A stretch of DNA of 30,174 nucleotides from Clostridiales bacterium. Its GTDB lineage: Bacteria > Bacillota > Clostridia > Lachnospirales > Anaerotignaceae. A model generated the notes under the pieces. The model saw only the letters and a program-made list of their open reading frames with translations. It was not told where the DNA came from and did not search any database. Every line of letters begins with the position of its first letter. Within the stretch, counting starts at the first letter, position 1. Below, in pieces: positions 23,419 to 30,174 of this stretch. The translations under genes and the position numbers were made by a program. Location of the stretch: assembly GCA_019423725.1 (NCBI GenBank), contig JAHZAW010000009.1:1-30174 (forward strand), in the 5' to 3' direction.

Positions 23419-24597
23419 ATGCCCAAATTAAGCAATAGAACAGATACATTTACAGAATCTCTCATAAGAAAAATGACAAGGATTTCCCTTGAATATGATG
23501 CGATCAACCTTTCTCAGGGATTTCCTGATTTTGATCCCCCTAAAGTCCTTATGGACAGAATGGCAGAAGTTGCCTATGAAAATTATCATCAGTATGCTAT
23601 TACCTGGGGTTCACAGAGAATGAGAGAAGCTCTCGCTAAAAAGCAGGAACACTTCACAGGAAGAAAACTTGACCCAGATACAAATATTCTTGTTACATGC
23701 GGAAGCACAGAGGCTATGATGTGTGCCATGATGACTGTATGCAATGAAGGTGACAAAGTTATCGTCTTTTCACCCTTCTACGAAAACTATGGAGCTGATG
23801 CGATACTTACGGGCGCAGATCCTATATATGTTCCGCTCAATCCTCCGGAATTTACATTCAACGTTGATGTTCTTGAAGCTGCATTCAAACAGCATCCCAA
23901 GGCAATCATCGTATGTAATCCCTCAAACCCCAGCGGAAAAGTATTCACCATGGATGAACTTAAAATAATAGCTGATTTTGCTGAGAAATATGATACATTC
24001 GTTATAACCGATGAAGTATATGAACATATAGTTTATGAACCCAATAAACACATTTACTTCTCAAATCTTCCTGGTATGTTCGAGCGTACTATTACCTGCA
24101 GTTCACTTTCAAAAACATACTCCATCACAGGCTGGAGACTTGGTTATATAATCGCACCCGAATATATAGTCGATGTTGCTAAGAAGGTACATGATTTCCT
24201 TACTGTAGGCGCTGCCCACCCTCTTATGGAGTCAGTTGTGGCTGCCCTTGAGCTTGGAGACGATTACTACAGAGATTTCATTGGTCTCTATCAGAGCAAA
24301 AAAGATATTTTCATCAATGGCCTTAAGGATCTTGGTCTTGCTTACAATGATCCCCAGGGCGCTTATTATGTGCTTGTCGATACATCAGAATTTGGCGTTA
24401 CAGACGACGTTAAATTCTGCGAATGGCTGGCTAAGGAAGTCGGCGTCGGAGCAGTTCCCGGTTCCAGCTTCTTCCGTGAGGATATAAACAACTATATCAG
24501 ATTCCATTTTGCTAAAAATGATGATACCCTTTACGAAGCATTGAATAGACTTTCTACATTAAAGAAGAAAGCTGCCCTTGCTAAGGGAAAATTCTAA
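23419..24597 (+). CDS. Class I/II pyridoxal-phosphate aminotransferase
   Basis: The start at 23419 (MPKLSNRTDTF) is set by AAGGAGG 8 bases upstream; in-frame codons before it lack a ribosome site. 392 residues. Fold-type I features: INLSQGFPDFDPP near the N-terminus, YAITWGSQRMREAL, CNPSNPSGKV with the substrate/PLP Asn near 167-170, ITDEVYEH with Asp198, SSLSKTYSITGWRLGY with Schiff-base Lys232 and Arg240, and the late FHFAKNDDTL. Relatives transfer amino groups from aspartate, methionine, glutamine or aromatic amino acids; exact specificity is not readable. Single gene with its own promoter and terminator. Confidence 0.92.
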   Translation: MPKLSNRTDTFTESLIRKMTRISLEYDAINLSQGFPDFDPPKVLMDRMAEVAYENYHQYAITWGSQRMREALAKKQEHFTGRKLDPDTNILVTCGSTEAMMCAMMTVCNEGDKVIVFSPFYENYGADAILTGADPIYVPLNPPEFTFNVDVLEAAFKQHPKAIIVCNPSNPSGKVFTMDELKIIADFAEKYDTFVITDEVYEHIVYEPNKHIYFSNLPGMFERTITCSSLSKTYSITGWRLGYIIAPEYIVDVAKKVHDFLTVGAAHPLMESVVAALELGDDYYRDFIGLYQSKKDIFINGLKDLGLAYNDPQGAYYVLVDTSEFGVTDDVKFCEWLAKEVGVGAVPGSSFFREDINNYIRFHFAKNDDTLYEALNRLSTLKKKAALAKGKF

Positions 24598-24603
24598 AAT
24601 ATC

Positions 24604-24627
24604 AAACGCCGTTTTAAACGGCGTTTT
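24604..24627 (+). terminator. Terminator of the aminotransferase gene
   Basis: AACGCCG (24605-24611) pairs with CGGCGTT (24619-24625) around a TTTTAAA loop that is itself self-complementary, followed by further Ts. Confidence 0.87.
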
Positions 24628-24660
24628 TTATGTTATAACAAGTTTAATTAATTGTTTTTA

Positions 24661-24689
24661 TTGAAATACAATAAAATATATGTTATAAT
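24661..24689 (+). promoter_or_regulatory. Promoter of the isochorismatase-family gene
   Basis: TTGAAA (24661-24666), 17 bases, perfect TATAAT (24684-24689), about 35 bases before the start codon. Confidence 0.8.
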
Positions 24690-24724
24690 TGTCCTACCAA
24701 TTATTTTAGAGGGAGATGAAAGTA

Positions 24725-25270
24725 ATGAGAATTAATGCTAATGACACTGCTGTTCTTGTTGTAGATTATCAGGAAAAACTTCTTCCTGCCATGAGCGGAT
24801 TAGAAGACCTGATGGATAACTCTAAAAAGCTCTTAAAGGGTTTAAAAGAGCTTGGAATTCCCATGATCGTTACTGAGCAGTATACTAAAGGCCTTGGTCC
24901 AACTGTCAGTGAAATAACCGAATGTATGGGTGACAGCTATAAGCCCTATGAAAAACTTACATTCAGCGGTATCTGCACCGAAGAGATCAATAACGCTGTA
25001 AAGGCCCTTGGTAAAAAGAATATACTTGTGTGCGGCGTAGAAGCCCATGTATGTGTCCTTCAGAGCGTAATAGACCTTAAGGCCCAGGGATATAATGTTC
25101 TTCTCGTTGAAGACTGCATTGCTTCAAGAAAGCTCCATGACAAGGAAACCGCTGTAAAAAGAGCCATGGGTGAGGGAGCATATATCACAAGCGCTGAGGC
25201 TGCTCTCTTTGAACTTACTTATGCGGCAGGCACTCCCCACTTTAAAACAATATCTAAAATAGTTAAATAA
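24725..25270 (+). CDS. Isochorismatase-family cysteine hydrolase
   Basis: The ATG at 24725 (MRINANDTAVLVVDYQ) is preferred over 24716, since GAGGGAG ends at 24715 and leaves a normal gap only for the later one. 181 residues. The catalytic triad is visible: Asp14 in VVDYQEKL, Lys77 in YEKLTFSG, and nucleophile Cys110 in CGVEAHVCVLQS, preceded by the family's cis-peptide region. YcaC-like members hydrolyse amides such as nicotinamide, or ureido compounds; the lack of a clear partner gene leaves the substrate open. Single gene. Confidence 0.9.
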   Translation: MRINANDTAVLVVDYQEKLLPAMSGLEDLMDNSKKLLKGLKELGIPMIVTEQYTKGLGPTVSEITECMGDSYKPYEKLTFSGICTEEINNAVKALGKKNILVCGVEAHVCVLQSVIDLKAQGYNVLLVEDCIASRKLHDKETAVKRAMGEGAYITSAEAALFELTYAAGTPHFKTISKIVK

Positions 25271-25308
25271 TATATTCCATCTTTATTTGTTGAAATCCTT
25301 GATAAAAG

Positions 25309-25344
25309 TAAGAGTTTCCCTTTAGGGGAAACTCTTATTTTTTT
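25309..25344. terminator. Terminator between the isochorismatase-family gene and a converging membrane protein gene
   Basis: 12-bp stem TAAGAGTTTCCC (25309-25320) with GGGAAACTCTTA (25326-25337), 5-base loop, followed by seven Ts. The minus-strand side has CTTTTATC, so weaker two-way action is possible. Confidence 0.82.
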
Positions 25345-26020
25345 ATTTATGTAATTTTTTATTATGCCTTCTAAGGGCACAGTATCCCATTACAACCATC
25401 CAAACGTAAGCACAAGTCTTTGGCAGCATAAGCGCTCCAACAGCCGGGTAAGCGTCAGCAAATAATACGACAGGTATATAAAAACCAAAGCTTAAAACTA
25501 TAGCCAGCCACATATTTTTAAAGTCATAGTCATTGAACCTTCTGGATTCCTTATAAAATATGACAATAATAAGTATGCCGAGCATTGCAAATGGAATATT
25601 TCTGTAAATGCCCCAGGAAAGAGGAGCATCAGCGCTGGTCCAAGCATTCTGAGGGAACAGGCAGAGTATTATTCTGAGCGCCGCAAGTATATATACAGCT
25701 GCCGTAAGACTGCCGTTTTTCTTATAGTCATACCTTATCCTCCATACATGATATAAAATAACATAAAATATAGTCATGGTTATGGATGTTACAAATTTTC
25801 CTATACCAAGAACCGCCGTATAATTTTCAAGACCTGTCGTACAAAGGGCTATCACCCTGGGAACAAGATGGAAAGCATCTCCGCAGCGCAGTACAACAGC
25901 CATTATTCCAAACAGGCGGTATTGTCTGTCCCCTTCACTTTTGATTATCATATTTATTCCCAGGGAAATGACAAGAATCAAATAAATAATATCAAACAAT
26001 GTTTCACCTATTGCCTGCAT
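25343..26020 (-). CDS. Multi-pass membrane protein of unknown function, probably under TetR control
   Basis: 225 residues with about seven membrane helices and a basic C-terminus (RRHNKKLHK). Notable segments are IMAVVLRCGDAFHLVPRVIAL, where Asp and His lie inside a hydrophobic stretch, IFYKESRRFNDYDF between helices, and FADAYPAVGALMLPKTCAYVW. I do not recognise a named family. TAGGAGGT lies 6 bases before the ATG. A -10 box and a palindrome identical in its arms to one at the tetR promoter lie about 105-125 bases upstream, so the neighbouring TetR protein probably represses it. The role could be ligand export or sensing, but that is only inference from TetR pairing. Confidence 0.78.
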   Translation of the reverse strand: MQAIGETLFDIIYLILVISLGINMIIKSEGDRQYRLFGIMAVVLRCGDAFHLVPRVIALCTTGLENYTAVLGIGKFVTSITMTIFYVILYHVWRIRYDYKKNGSLTAAVYILAALRIILCLFPQNAWTSADAPLSWGIYRNIPFAMLGILIIVIFYKESRRFNDYDFKNMWLAIVLSFGFYIPVVLFADAYPAVGALMLPKTCAYVWMVVMGYCALRRHNKKLHK

Positions 26021-26122
26021 TATATTACCTCCTATATAAAAATCTAAAATATGTATTATCTAAAATATTTATTTTCAATGCGATATTTAATAGTTCATTC
26101 CTCCTTGTTTAATCATAAATGA

Positions 26123-26128
26123 ATTATA
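26123..26128 (-). promoter_or_regulatory. -10 box of the membrane protein gene
   Basis: On the minus strand a perfect TATAAT (26128-26123). The operator palindrome begins 1 base upstream of it, filling the space between -10 and -35; the -35 box itself is poor. Confidence 0.55.
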
Positions 26129-26129
26129 T

Positions 26130-26144
26130 ATGAACGTTGTTCAT
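26130..26144. promoter_or_regulatory. TetR-type operator, site 1
   Basis: Perfect 15-base palindrome apart from the centre: ATGAAC-GTT-GTTCAT. It lies between the tetR terminator and the -10 box of the membrane protein gene. The inner arms TGAAC/GTTCA recur at the tetR promoter. Confidence 0.68.
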
Positions 26145-26152
26145 TTTGATTT

Positions 26153-26177
26153 TAAAAAATTCCCGCATTAAAGCGGG
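26153..26177 (-). terminator. Terminator of the tetR gene
   Basis: On the minus strand CCCGC (26177-26173) and GCGGG (26166-26162) form a short GC stem with a 6-base loop, followed by AATTTTTT. It separates the tetR gene from the membrane protein gene. Confidence 0.65.
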
Positions 26178-26179
26178 CA

Positions 26180-26737
26180 TCAATATATACAGTTACTTAT
26201 CATAGAAATAAGAGCCTGACAGTTATCTTCCTTATTTAAAAGTGTATGAATAAGAAGTTCCAATATATACTCCACGAACTTGTCCTCCGACAGCTCTCCG
26301 TCAAATACACCACTTCTGACGTTCTTATCGTTTATAAGTACGGTTTTAAGGGTCTTTTTGAGATCATCAAAACATTTATTCATGACTTCTCTGCCCTTTT
26401 CCTTATCCTTTTGAGAAAAATTCATGGAATGGACATTGAAAAATCCAGAGAACTTCTTATCTCCTTTTTTGATCATATCAAACATACGTCCTATGCAGTC
26501 AGAAAATCCTGTAAAATCAGAAATATCATTTAAAGGCTCAAATATATCTCTCCAAACGCTTTCGACCGCAGCACTTAAAAGTTCAGCCTTCGACGGGAAA
26601 TAATTATATATGGACCCAACAGCCGCACCACACTTGATGGCTACATCTCTCATGTTAAGAGAGTCTATGCCCTTTTCAAGTATGATCTTTCTGCTTATCA
26701 TTAATATCTCATCCCTGGAGGTAACTGGCTTATTCAT
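26180..26737 (-). CDS. TetR/AcrR family transcriptional regulator
   Basis: The ATG at 26737 (MNKPVTSRDEILMISR) is preferred: GGAAG lies 7 bases upstream, and the longer in-frame starts would place the operator inside the coding region. 185 residues. The N-terminal helix-turn-helix is clear: DSLNMRDVAIKCGAAVGSIYNYFPSK at about 26-51, with the usual SIYNYF in the recognition helix. The C-terminal ligand-binding half (FSGFFNVHSMNFSQK and after) is not close to any subgroup I can name. Matching palindromes at its own promoter and at the next gene suggest it represses both. Confidence 0.88.
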   Translation of the reverse strand: MNKPVTSRDEILMISRKIILEKGIDSLNMRDVAIKCGAAVGSIYNYFPSKAELLSAAVESVWRDIFEPLNDISDFTGFSDCIGRMFDMIKKGDKKFSGFFNVHSMNFSQKDKEKGREVMNKCFDDLKKTLKTVLINDKNVRSGVFDGELSEDKFVEYILELLIHTLLNKEDNCQALISMISNCIY

Positions 26738-26753
26738 TAGATCACTTCCAATC

Positions 26754-26766
26754 TGAACATCGTTCA
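26754..26766. promoter_or_regulatory. TetR-type operator, site 2
   Basis: Palindrome TGAAC-ATC-GTTCA placed just downstream of the tetR -10 box, over the predicted transcription start. The arms are identical to site 1 at 26131-26143; the spacers differ (ATC and GTT). Confidence 0.68.
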
Positions 26767-26771
26767 TTTTA

Positions 26772-26799
26772 ATAATACCCCATATTTGAAGTTTGTCAA
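26772..26799 (-). promoter_or_regulatory. Promoter of the tetR gene
   Basis: On the minus strand a perfect TTGACA (26799-26794), 16 bases, TATTAT (26777-26772). Confidence 0.72.
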
Positions 26800-26869
26800 T
26801 AGTTTTATGAATACACAAATTTTATATATTTGTTTCATTAGAACATAAATCATAATCTGGCAATAACAG

Positions 26870-26896
26870 AAAACCCCATACCGTAAGGTATGGGGT
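26870..26896 (-). terminator. Terminator of the arginine genes, after argD
   Basis: 10-bp perfect stem ACCCCATACC / GGTATGGGGT with a 4-base loop (26873-26896), followed on the minus strand by TTTTCTG. Confidence 0.78.
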
Positions 26897-26903
26897 GTAT
26901 CAT

Positions 26904-28067
26904 TTATTTTGCTATGGCATCCTTTAATATCTCGACACCTTTTTTGAGGATATCAAAATCTATATTCAAAGCAGGAAGGAGCCTTACCCTGTCCTTGGCT
27001 GTGAGTACAAGAAGGCCGTTGTCCATACATGTCTTTACCACATCTGAAGCAGGCTTTTTGCACTTTATACCTATCATAAGGCCTATTCCGCTGACACTTT
27101 CTACTCCTTCAGCGTTTTTAAGTTCACTGAAAATATATTCAGATTTTTTCCTTACGTCTGCCAGAAGGTCCTCGTCTATCCTTTTAAGCACGCTTATGGC
27201 AGCGGCTGAACATACGGGATTTCCTCCAAATGTTGAACCATGGGTTCCTGGTGTATATACATCCTGTACTTTATCGCCAAGCATAGTGGCTCCTAAAGGA
27301 AGTCCGCCAGCCAGTCCCTTGGCTGTGGAAACTATATCGGGAGTTATGCCGTAATTCATATATGAATAAAGCATTCCGCTTCTTCCGTTTCCTGTCTGTA
27401 CCTCATCTACGATGAGAAGAAGATCGTTTTCTTCAGTAAACTTTCTGAGCTCTTTTACATAGTTTTCGTCAAGGGGACAAACTCCACCCTCGCCCTGTAC
27501 TATCTCTATCATAACGGCTATACATTTATTCTCAGCCGCAAGTCTTTTTACATCCTCTATATCATTGGGCTCAGCATATACGAATCCCTCTGTAAAGGGT
27601 GTGAACTCTTCATGGTAATGTTCCTGTCCTGTGGCTGAAAGAGTCGTTATCGTCCTGCCATGGAAGCTGTTTTTTAATGTTATGATGGTGGAATGTCCAT
27701 CACCGTATTTCAAAAAGGCGTATCTTCTTGCAGCCTTGATGGCACATTCATTGGCCTCTGCTCCTGAGTTTGAGAAAAATACCTTTTTCATTCCTGTTCT
27801 TTCACAAAGCATCTCCGCAAGTTTTGCGCAGGGCTCTGTATAGTAAAGGTTTGATGTGTGCTGCACCTTATTTATCTGGTCGATGACTGCCTGTTTCCAT
27901 ACATCATCTGAAACTCCAAAGGAATTTACAGCGATCCCTGAGCCAAAATCTATATATTCTTTTCCATTCTCATCATATAGGATAGAACCCTTTCCACCTG
28001 TTATACATATGGGGAATCTTCCGTATGAATGAGCGACATATTTATTATCGGTCTCTATAGTATTCAT
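26904..28067 (-). CDS. argD: Acetylornithine aminotransferase
   Basis: Converts N-acetylglutamate semialdehyde to N-acetylornithine with glutamate as amino donor, using PLP. 387 residues, usual length. Class III features: FFSNSGAEANECAIKAAR with the PLP phosphate site near 98-105, SFHGRT at 134-139, VDEVQTGNGRSG with Asp221, and the Schiff-base Lys250 in TAKGLAGGLPLGA. AGGAGG inside the end of argB serves as ribosome site, with 2 bases between the genes. Last gene of argJ-argB-argD. Class III enzymes of this kind can also act on succinyl-ornithine or GABA, but the gene context settles the role. Confidence 0.95.
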   Translation of the reverse strand: MNTIETDNKYVAHSYGRFPICITGGKGSILYDENGKEYIDFGSGIAVNSFGVSDDVWKQAVIDQINKVQHTSNLYYTEPCAKLAEMLCERTGMKKVFFSNSGAEANECAIKAARRYAFLKYGDGHSTIITLKNSFHGRTITTLSATGQEHYHEEFTPFTEGFVYAEPNDIEDVKRLAAENKCIAVMIEIVQGEGGVCPLDENYVKELRKFTEENDLLLIVDEVQTGNGRSGMLYSYMNYGITPDIVSTAKGLAGGLPLGATMLGDKVQDVYTPGTHGSTFGGNPVCSAAAISVLKRIDEDLLADVRKKSEYIFSELKNAEGVESVSGIGLMIGIKCKKPASDVVKTCMDNGLLVLTAKDRVRLLPALNIDFDILKKGVEILKDAIAK

Positions 28068-28069
28068 TT

Positions 28070-28930
28070 TCAGTCCTCCTTAACAAACATTGTTCCGACA
28101 CCTTCATCAGTGAGCATTTCCATAAGTATGGCATGGGGTTTTGTTCCATCCAGTATGAAAACTCTGTTGACTCCCCTATGTATGGCATCAAGACAGCACT
28201 CAACCTTAGGTATCATACCTCCCTGGATAACGCCCTGAGCCATAAGTTCATGGGCTCTTTCCGTATTGATATTAGTAAGGAGGGTCGATGGATCATCCTT
28301 ATCAAGCAGTATTCCGCATATATCCGTCATGGAAATAAGGCTTTCCGCCTTCATAGCGCCTGCTATCCTTGCAGCGGCCGTATCTGCGTTTATATTATAG
28401 ACATGTCCGTCTTTATCACATCCAAGGGTTGATATGACAGGTATATATCCCCTGTCGAGCAGGTCTGTTATGGGTTCGATATTTACATTGGTTATCTTTC
28501 CGACATATCCAAGTTCTTCATTGAGCTTTTCAGCCTCGATCATATGGCCGTCAAGTCCACACAGTCCTACGGATTTGCCGCCTATGCACTCGATGAGATT
28601 TACAAGGCTTTTATTTACCTTTCCAGCAAGGACCATAAGCACCGTGTCAATGGTCTCTGCATCAGTTACCCTGAGACCATTCACAAATTCGCTCTTTTTA
28701 CCAATTTTCTTGAGCATATCATTTATTTCAGGGCCGCCGCCATGGACAAGGACTACCTTTACACCGATGAGTGAAAGAAGCACTATGTCATTCATAACGG
28801 CCTGTTTGAGCTCCTCATTTATCATGGCGTTTCCGCCATATTTGATTACTACGACTTTATTATAATATTTCTGTATATAAGGCAGCGCATGGACGATGGT
28901 CTCCGCACGCTGAAGATTTGTAAGTGTCAT
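28070..28930 (-). CDS. argB: Acetylglutamate kinase
   Basis: Phosphorylates N-acetylglutamate with ATP, the second step of ornithine synthesis. 286 residues. The amino acid kinase fold shows VIKYGGNAM near 27-35, VHGGGPEIN near 63-71, and the late NINADTAAARIAGA stretch. The N-terminal helix before the core (ETIVHALPYIQKYY) is the extension found in hexameric, arginine-inhibited forms, which fits a pathway with a recycling ArgJ where this step is the control point; this is inference from known relatives. GGGGGAT precedes the ATG; 40 bases separate it from argJ. Confidence 0.96.
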   Translation of the reverse strand: MTLTNLQRAETIVHALPYIQKYYNKVVVIKYGGNAMINEELKQAVMNDIVLLSLIGVKVVLVHGGGPEINDMLKKIGKKSEFVNGLRVTDAETIDTVLMVLAGKVNKSLVNLIECIGGKSVGLCGLDGHMIEAEKLNEELGYVGKITNVNIEPITDLLDRGYIPVISTLGCDKDGHVYNINADTAAARIAGAMKAESLISMTDICGILLDKDDPSTLLTNINTERAHELMAQGVIQGGMIPKVECCLDAIHRGVNRVFILDGTKPHAILMEMLTDEGVGTMFVKED

Positions 28931-28970
28931 TTTTTTATATCCCCCTGTAATGTTGATTTATGAGCTGGTC

Positions 28971-30174
28971 TTATGAACGATAGTCACCGTTGATCCTTAC
29001 ATAATCATAGGTAAGGTCACAGCCCCATGCAGTTGCGCTGTACTGTCCATCGTTAAGGTCAACGAGTATCTGTATCTCCTTCTCGAGAAGTATCTCTTTA
29101 GCCTTTTCCTCAGAAAAATCAACACCTGAACCGTTTTTGCATACGAGTATCTCACCCTTATCAGATTTGAAACTTACATCGATCTTATTTACATCGAGAT
29201 TTTCTCCTGAATATCCAAGGGCACAAAGTACGCGTCCCCAGTTAGCATCAGCTCCGAACATGGCAGCCTTAAGAAGGGATGAGCATATTACGGATTTAGC
29301 GGCTCCCTTTGCTTCACTGTCTGATTTTGCTCCGGTGACGATACACTCAAGAAGTTTTGTAGCTCCTTCTCCGTCTCCAGCTATCTTACGGCAGAGATAA
29401 ACCGTAACTTCATTCAAAGCCTTTCTAAATGTATCAAAAGCTTCTCCTTCTTCGGTTATCTCAGTGTTTCCAGCCATACCGTTGGCCATTACACATACCA
29501 TATCATTTGTTGATGTATCACCATCAACGCTTATCATATTAAATGAAGTCTTTACATCTTCACTGAGGGCTTTCTGAAGCATTGCTGATGATATTGCTGT
29601 ATCTGTAGTAACAAATACGAGCATGGTAGCCATATTGGGATGTATCATTCCTGAGCCCTTAGCTATACCGCCTATAACACATTTCTTTCCGTCTATCTCA
29701 AACTCAACAGCAACTTCCTTTTTAACGGTATCCGTTGTCATAATGGCATTTGCGGCGTCATCACTGTTATTTCCAAGGGATTTCACCAATTCATCCATAC
29801 CATCGGCTATGGGCTCTATTGAAAGAGGCTGACCGATAACTCCTGTAGAAGCTACTATTACATCTTTTTTGTTTATTCCTGTATATTTTTCTGTCAGTTC
29901 ACACATCTGCTCAGCTATTTCGATTCCGTTGGCATTACAAGTGTTGGCGTTTCCGCTGTTGCATATAACTGCCATTGCTTTGCCGTCGCTGATGTTTTCC
30001 TTTGTAACGTAAATGGGCGCGCCCTTTACAAGATTCTGTGTATATACAGCAGCTGCCGATGCGGGGACTTCACTGACGATTAGTGCCAGGTCCTTTTTAG
30101 TTGTAAGTTTTCTTATGCCACAGTGTACTCCTGATGCCTTAAATCCCTTTGCTGCGCACACTCCGCCTTCTATA
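28971..30174 (-). CDS. argJ: Bifunctional glutamate N-acetyltransferase / ornithine acetyltransferase, cut at its start by the window edge
   Basis: Moves the acetyl group from N-acetylornithine to glutamate, recycling it, and may also make N-acetylglutamate from acetyl-CoA. The frame is open to the window end and reads IEGGVCAAKGFKASGVHCGI, the usual ArgJ N-terminus; the GTG at 30161 is an internal Val codon, so only a few codons are missing. The autocleavage site is KGSGMIHPNMATMLVF, where the Thr of MAT becomes the N-terminal nucleophile of the beta chain. NSGNANTCNA and ASTGVIGQPL are also conserved. First visible gene of argJ-argB-argD; argC may precede it outside the window. Confidence 0.96.
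   Translation of the reverse strand, partial: IEGGVCAAKGFKASGVHCGIRKLTTKKDLALIVSEVPASAAAVYTQNLVKGAPIYVTKENISDGKAMAVICNSGNANTCNANGIEIAEQMCELTEKYTGINKKDVIVASTGVIGQPLSIEPIADGMDELVKSLGNNSDDAANAIMTTDTVKKEVAVEFEIDGKKCVIGGIAKGSGMIHPNMATMLVFVTTDTAISSAMLQKALSEDVKTSFNMISVDGDTSTNDMVCVMANGMAGNTEITEEGEAFDTFRKALNEVTVYLCRKIAGDGEGATKLLECIVTGAKSDSEAKGAAKSVICSSLLKAAMFGADANWGRVLCALGYSGENLDVNKIDVSFKSDKGEILVCKNGSGVDFSEEKAKEILLEKEIQILVDLNDGQYSATAWGCDLTYDYVRINGDYRS

Noticed and set aside
26090..26120. A tiny leader frame ahead of the TetR-controlled membrane protein gene (a 9-codon frame, with AGGAGG next to an ATG)
   Set aside because: Spacing between AGGAGG and the nearby ATG is one base and the frames are too short to support.
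30159..30161. GTG start codon for argJ
   Set aside because: The upstream codons IEGG belong to the conserved ArgJ N-terminus, so this is an internal valine and the gene runs off the window.

Overview
The window looks like a piece of ordinary chromosome from an anaerobic, low-to-mid-GC Firmicute of the class Clostridia, most like a Lachnospiraceae gut bacterium. The reasons are AT-rich intergenic regions, strong AGGAGG-type ribosome sites, the gene set (ATP-type PEP carboxykinase, flavodoxin-plus-ferredoxin protein, BioY/BirA, YerC, several SLH surface proteins) and the pcrA-ligA pairing typical of Firmicutes. I see no rRNA, tRNA, CRISPR array, insertion sequence or phage gene. The species assignment is inference from protein style only.

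Layout. 1-842 (+): end of an MgtA/MgtB-type magnesium P-type ATPase and a 53-residue membrane protein right behind it. 1134-4139 (-): guaB-guaA, the IMP to GMP branch. 4479-5401 (+): a small two-helix membrane protein and a CPBP intramembrane protease. 5475-7049 (-): pckA. 7404-8453 (+): SLH surface protein. 8577-9398 (-) and 9539-10633 (+): a flavodoxin/2x[4Fe-4S] protein and an Ldh-family dehydrogenase, transcribed divergently from back-to-back promoters. 10828-19179 (-): a long run of co-directional genes, barstar-trmB-PHP hydrolase, then yerC-SLH protein-pcrA-ligA-flavin reductase-helix-hairpin-helix protein. 19296-20779 (-): birA-bioY, biotin sensing and uptake. 20876-22995 (-): a large acidic SLH protein interrupted by a one-base frameshift. 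23419-25270 (+): a class I aminotransferase and an isochorismatase-type hydrolase. 25343-26737 (-): a TetR regulator and a multi-pass membrane protein sharing a palindromic operator. 26904-30174 (-): argJ-argB-argD, the acetyl-cycle of arginine synthesis, with argJ cut by the window edge.

How the parts work together. The clear pathways are guanine nucleotide synthesis, biotin uptake and ligation, and ornithine synthesis through the recycling ArgJ route. The pcrA-ligA block is DNA repair and replication. Three different SLH proteins show a cell wall decorated by S-layer-type anchored proteins.

The signals most worth a second look are: the TetR operator pair (TGAAC-N3-GTTCA) at two promoters; the small membrane protein paired with the Mg2+ ATPase, in a segment with different leucine codon use; the frameshifted acidic SLH protein whose repeats continue in both frames; a LigA that lacks two residues I expect in the active site; terminator-like hairpins in front of the SLH gene and pcrA that leave little or no room for new promoters; and a birA promoter whose -35 box sits in the upstream terminator stem. 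I did not find a convincing new multi-gene defence or biosynthetic system here.
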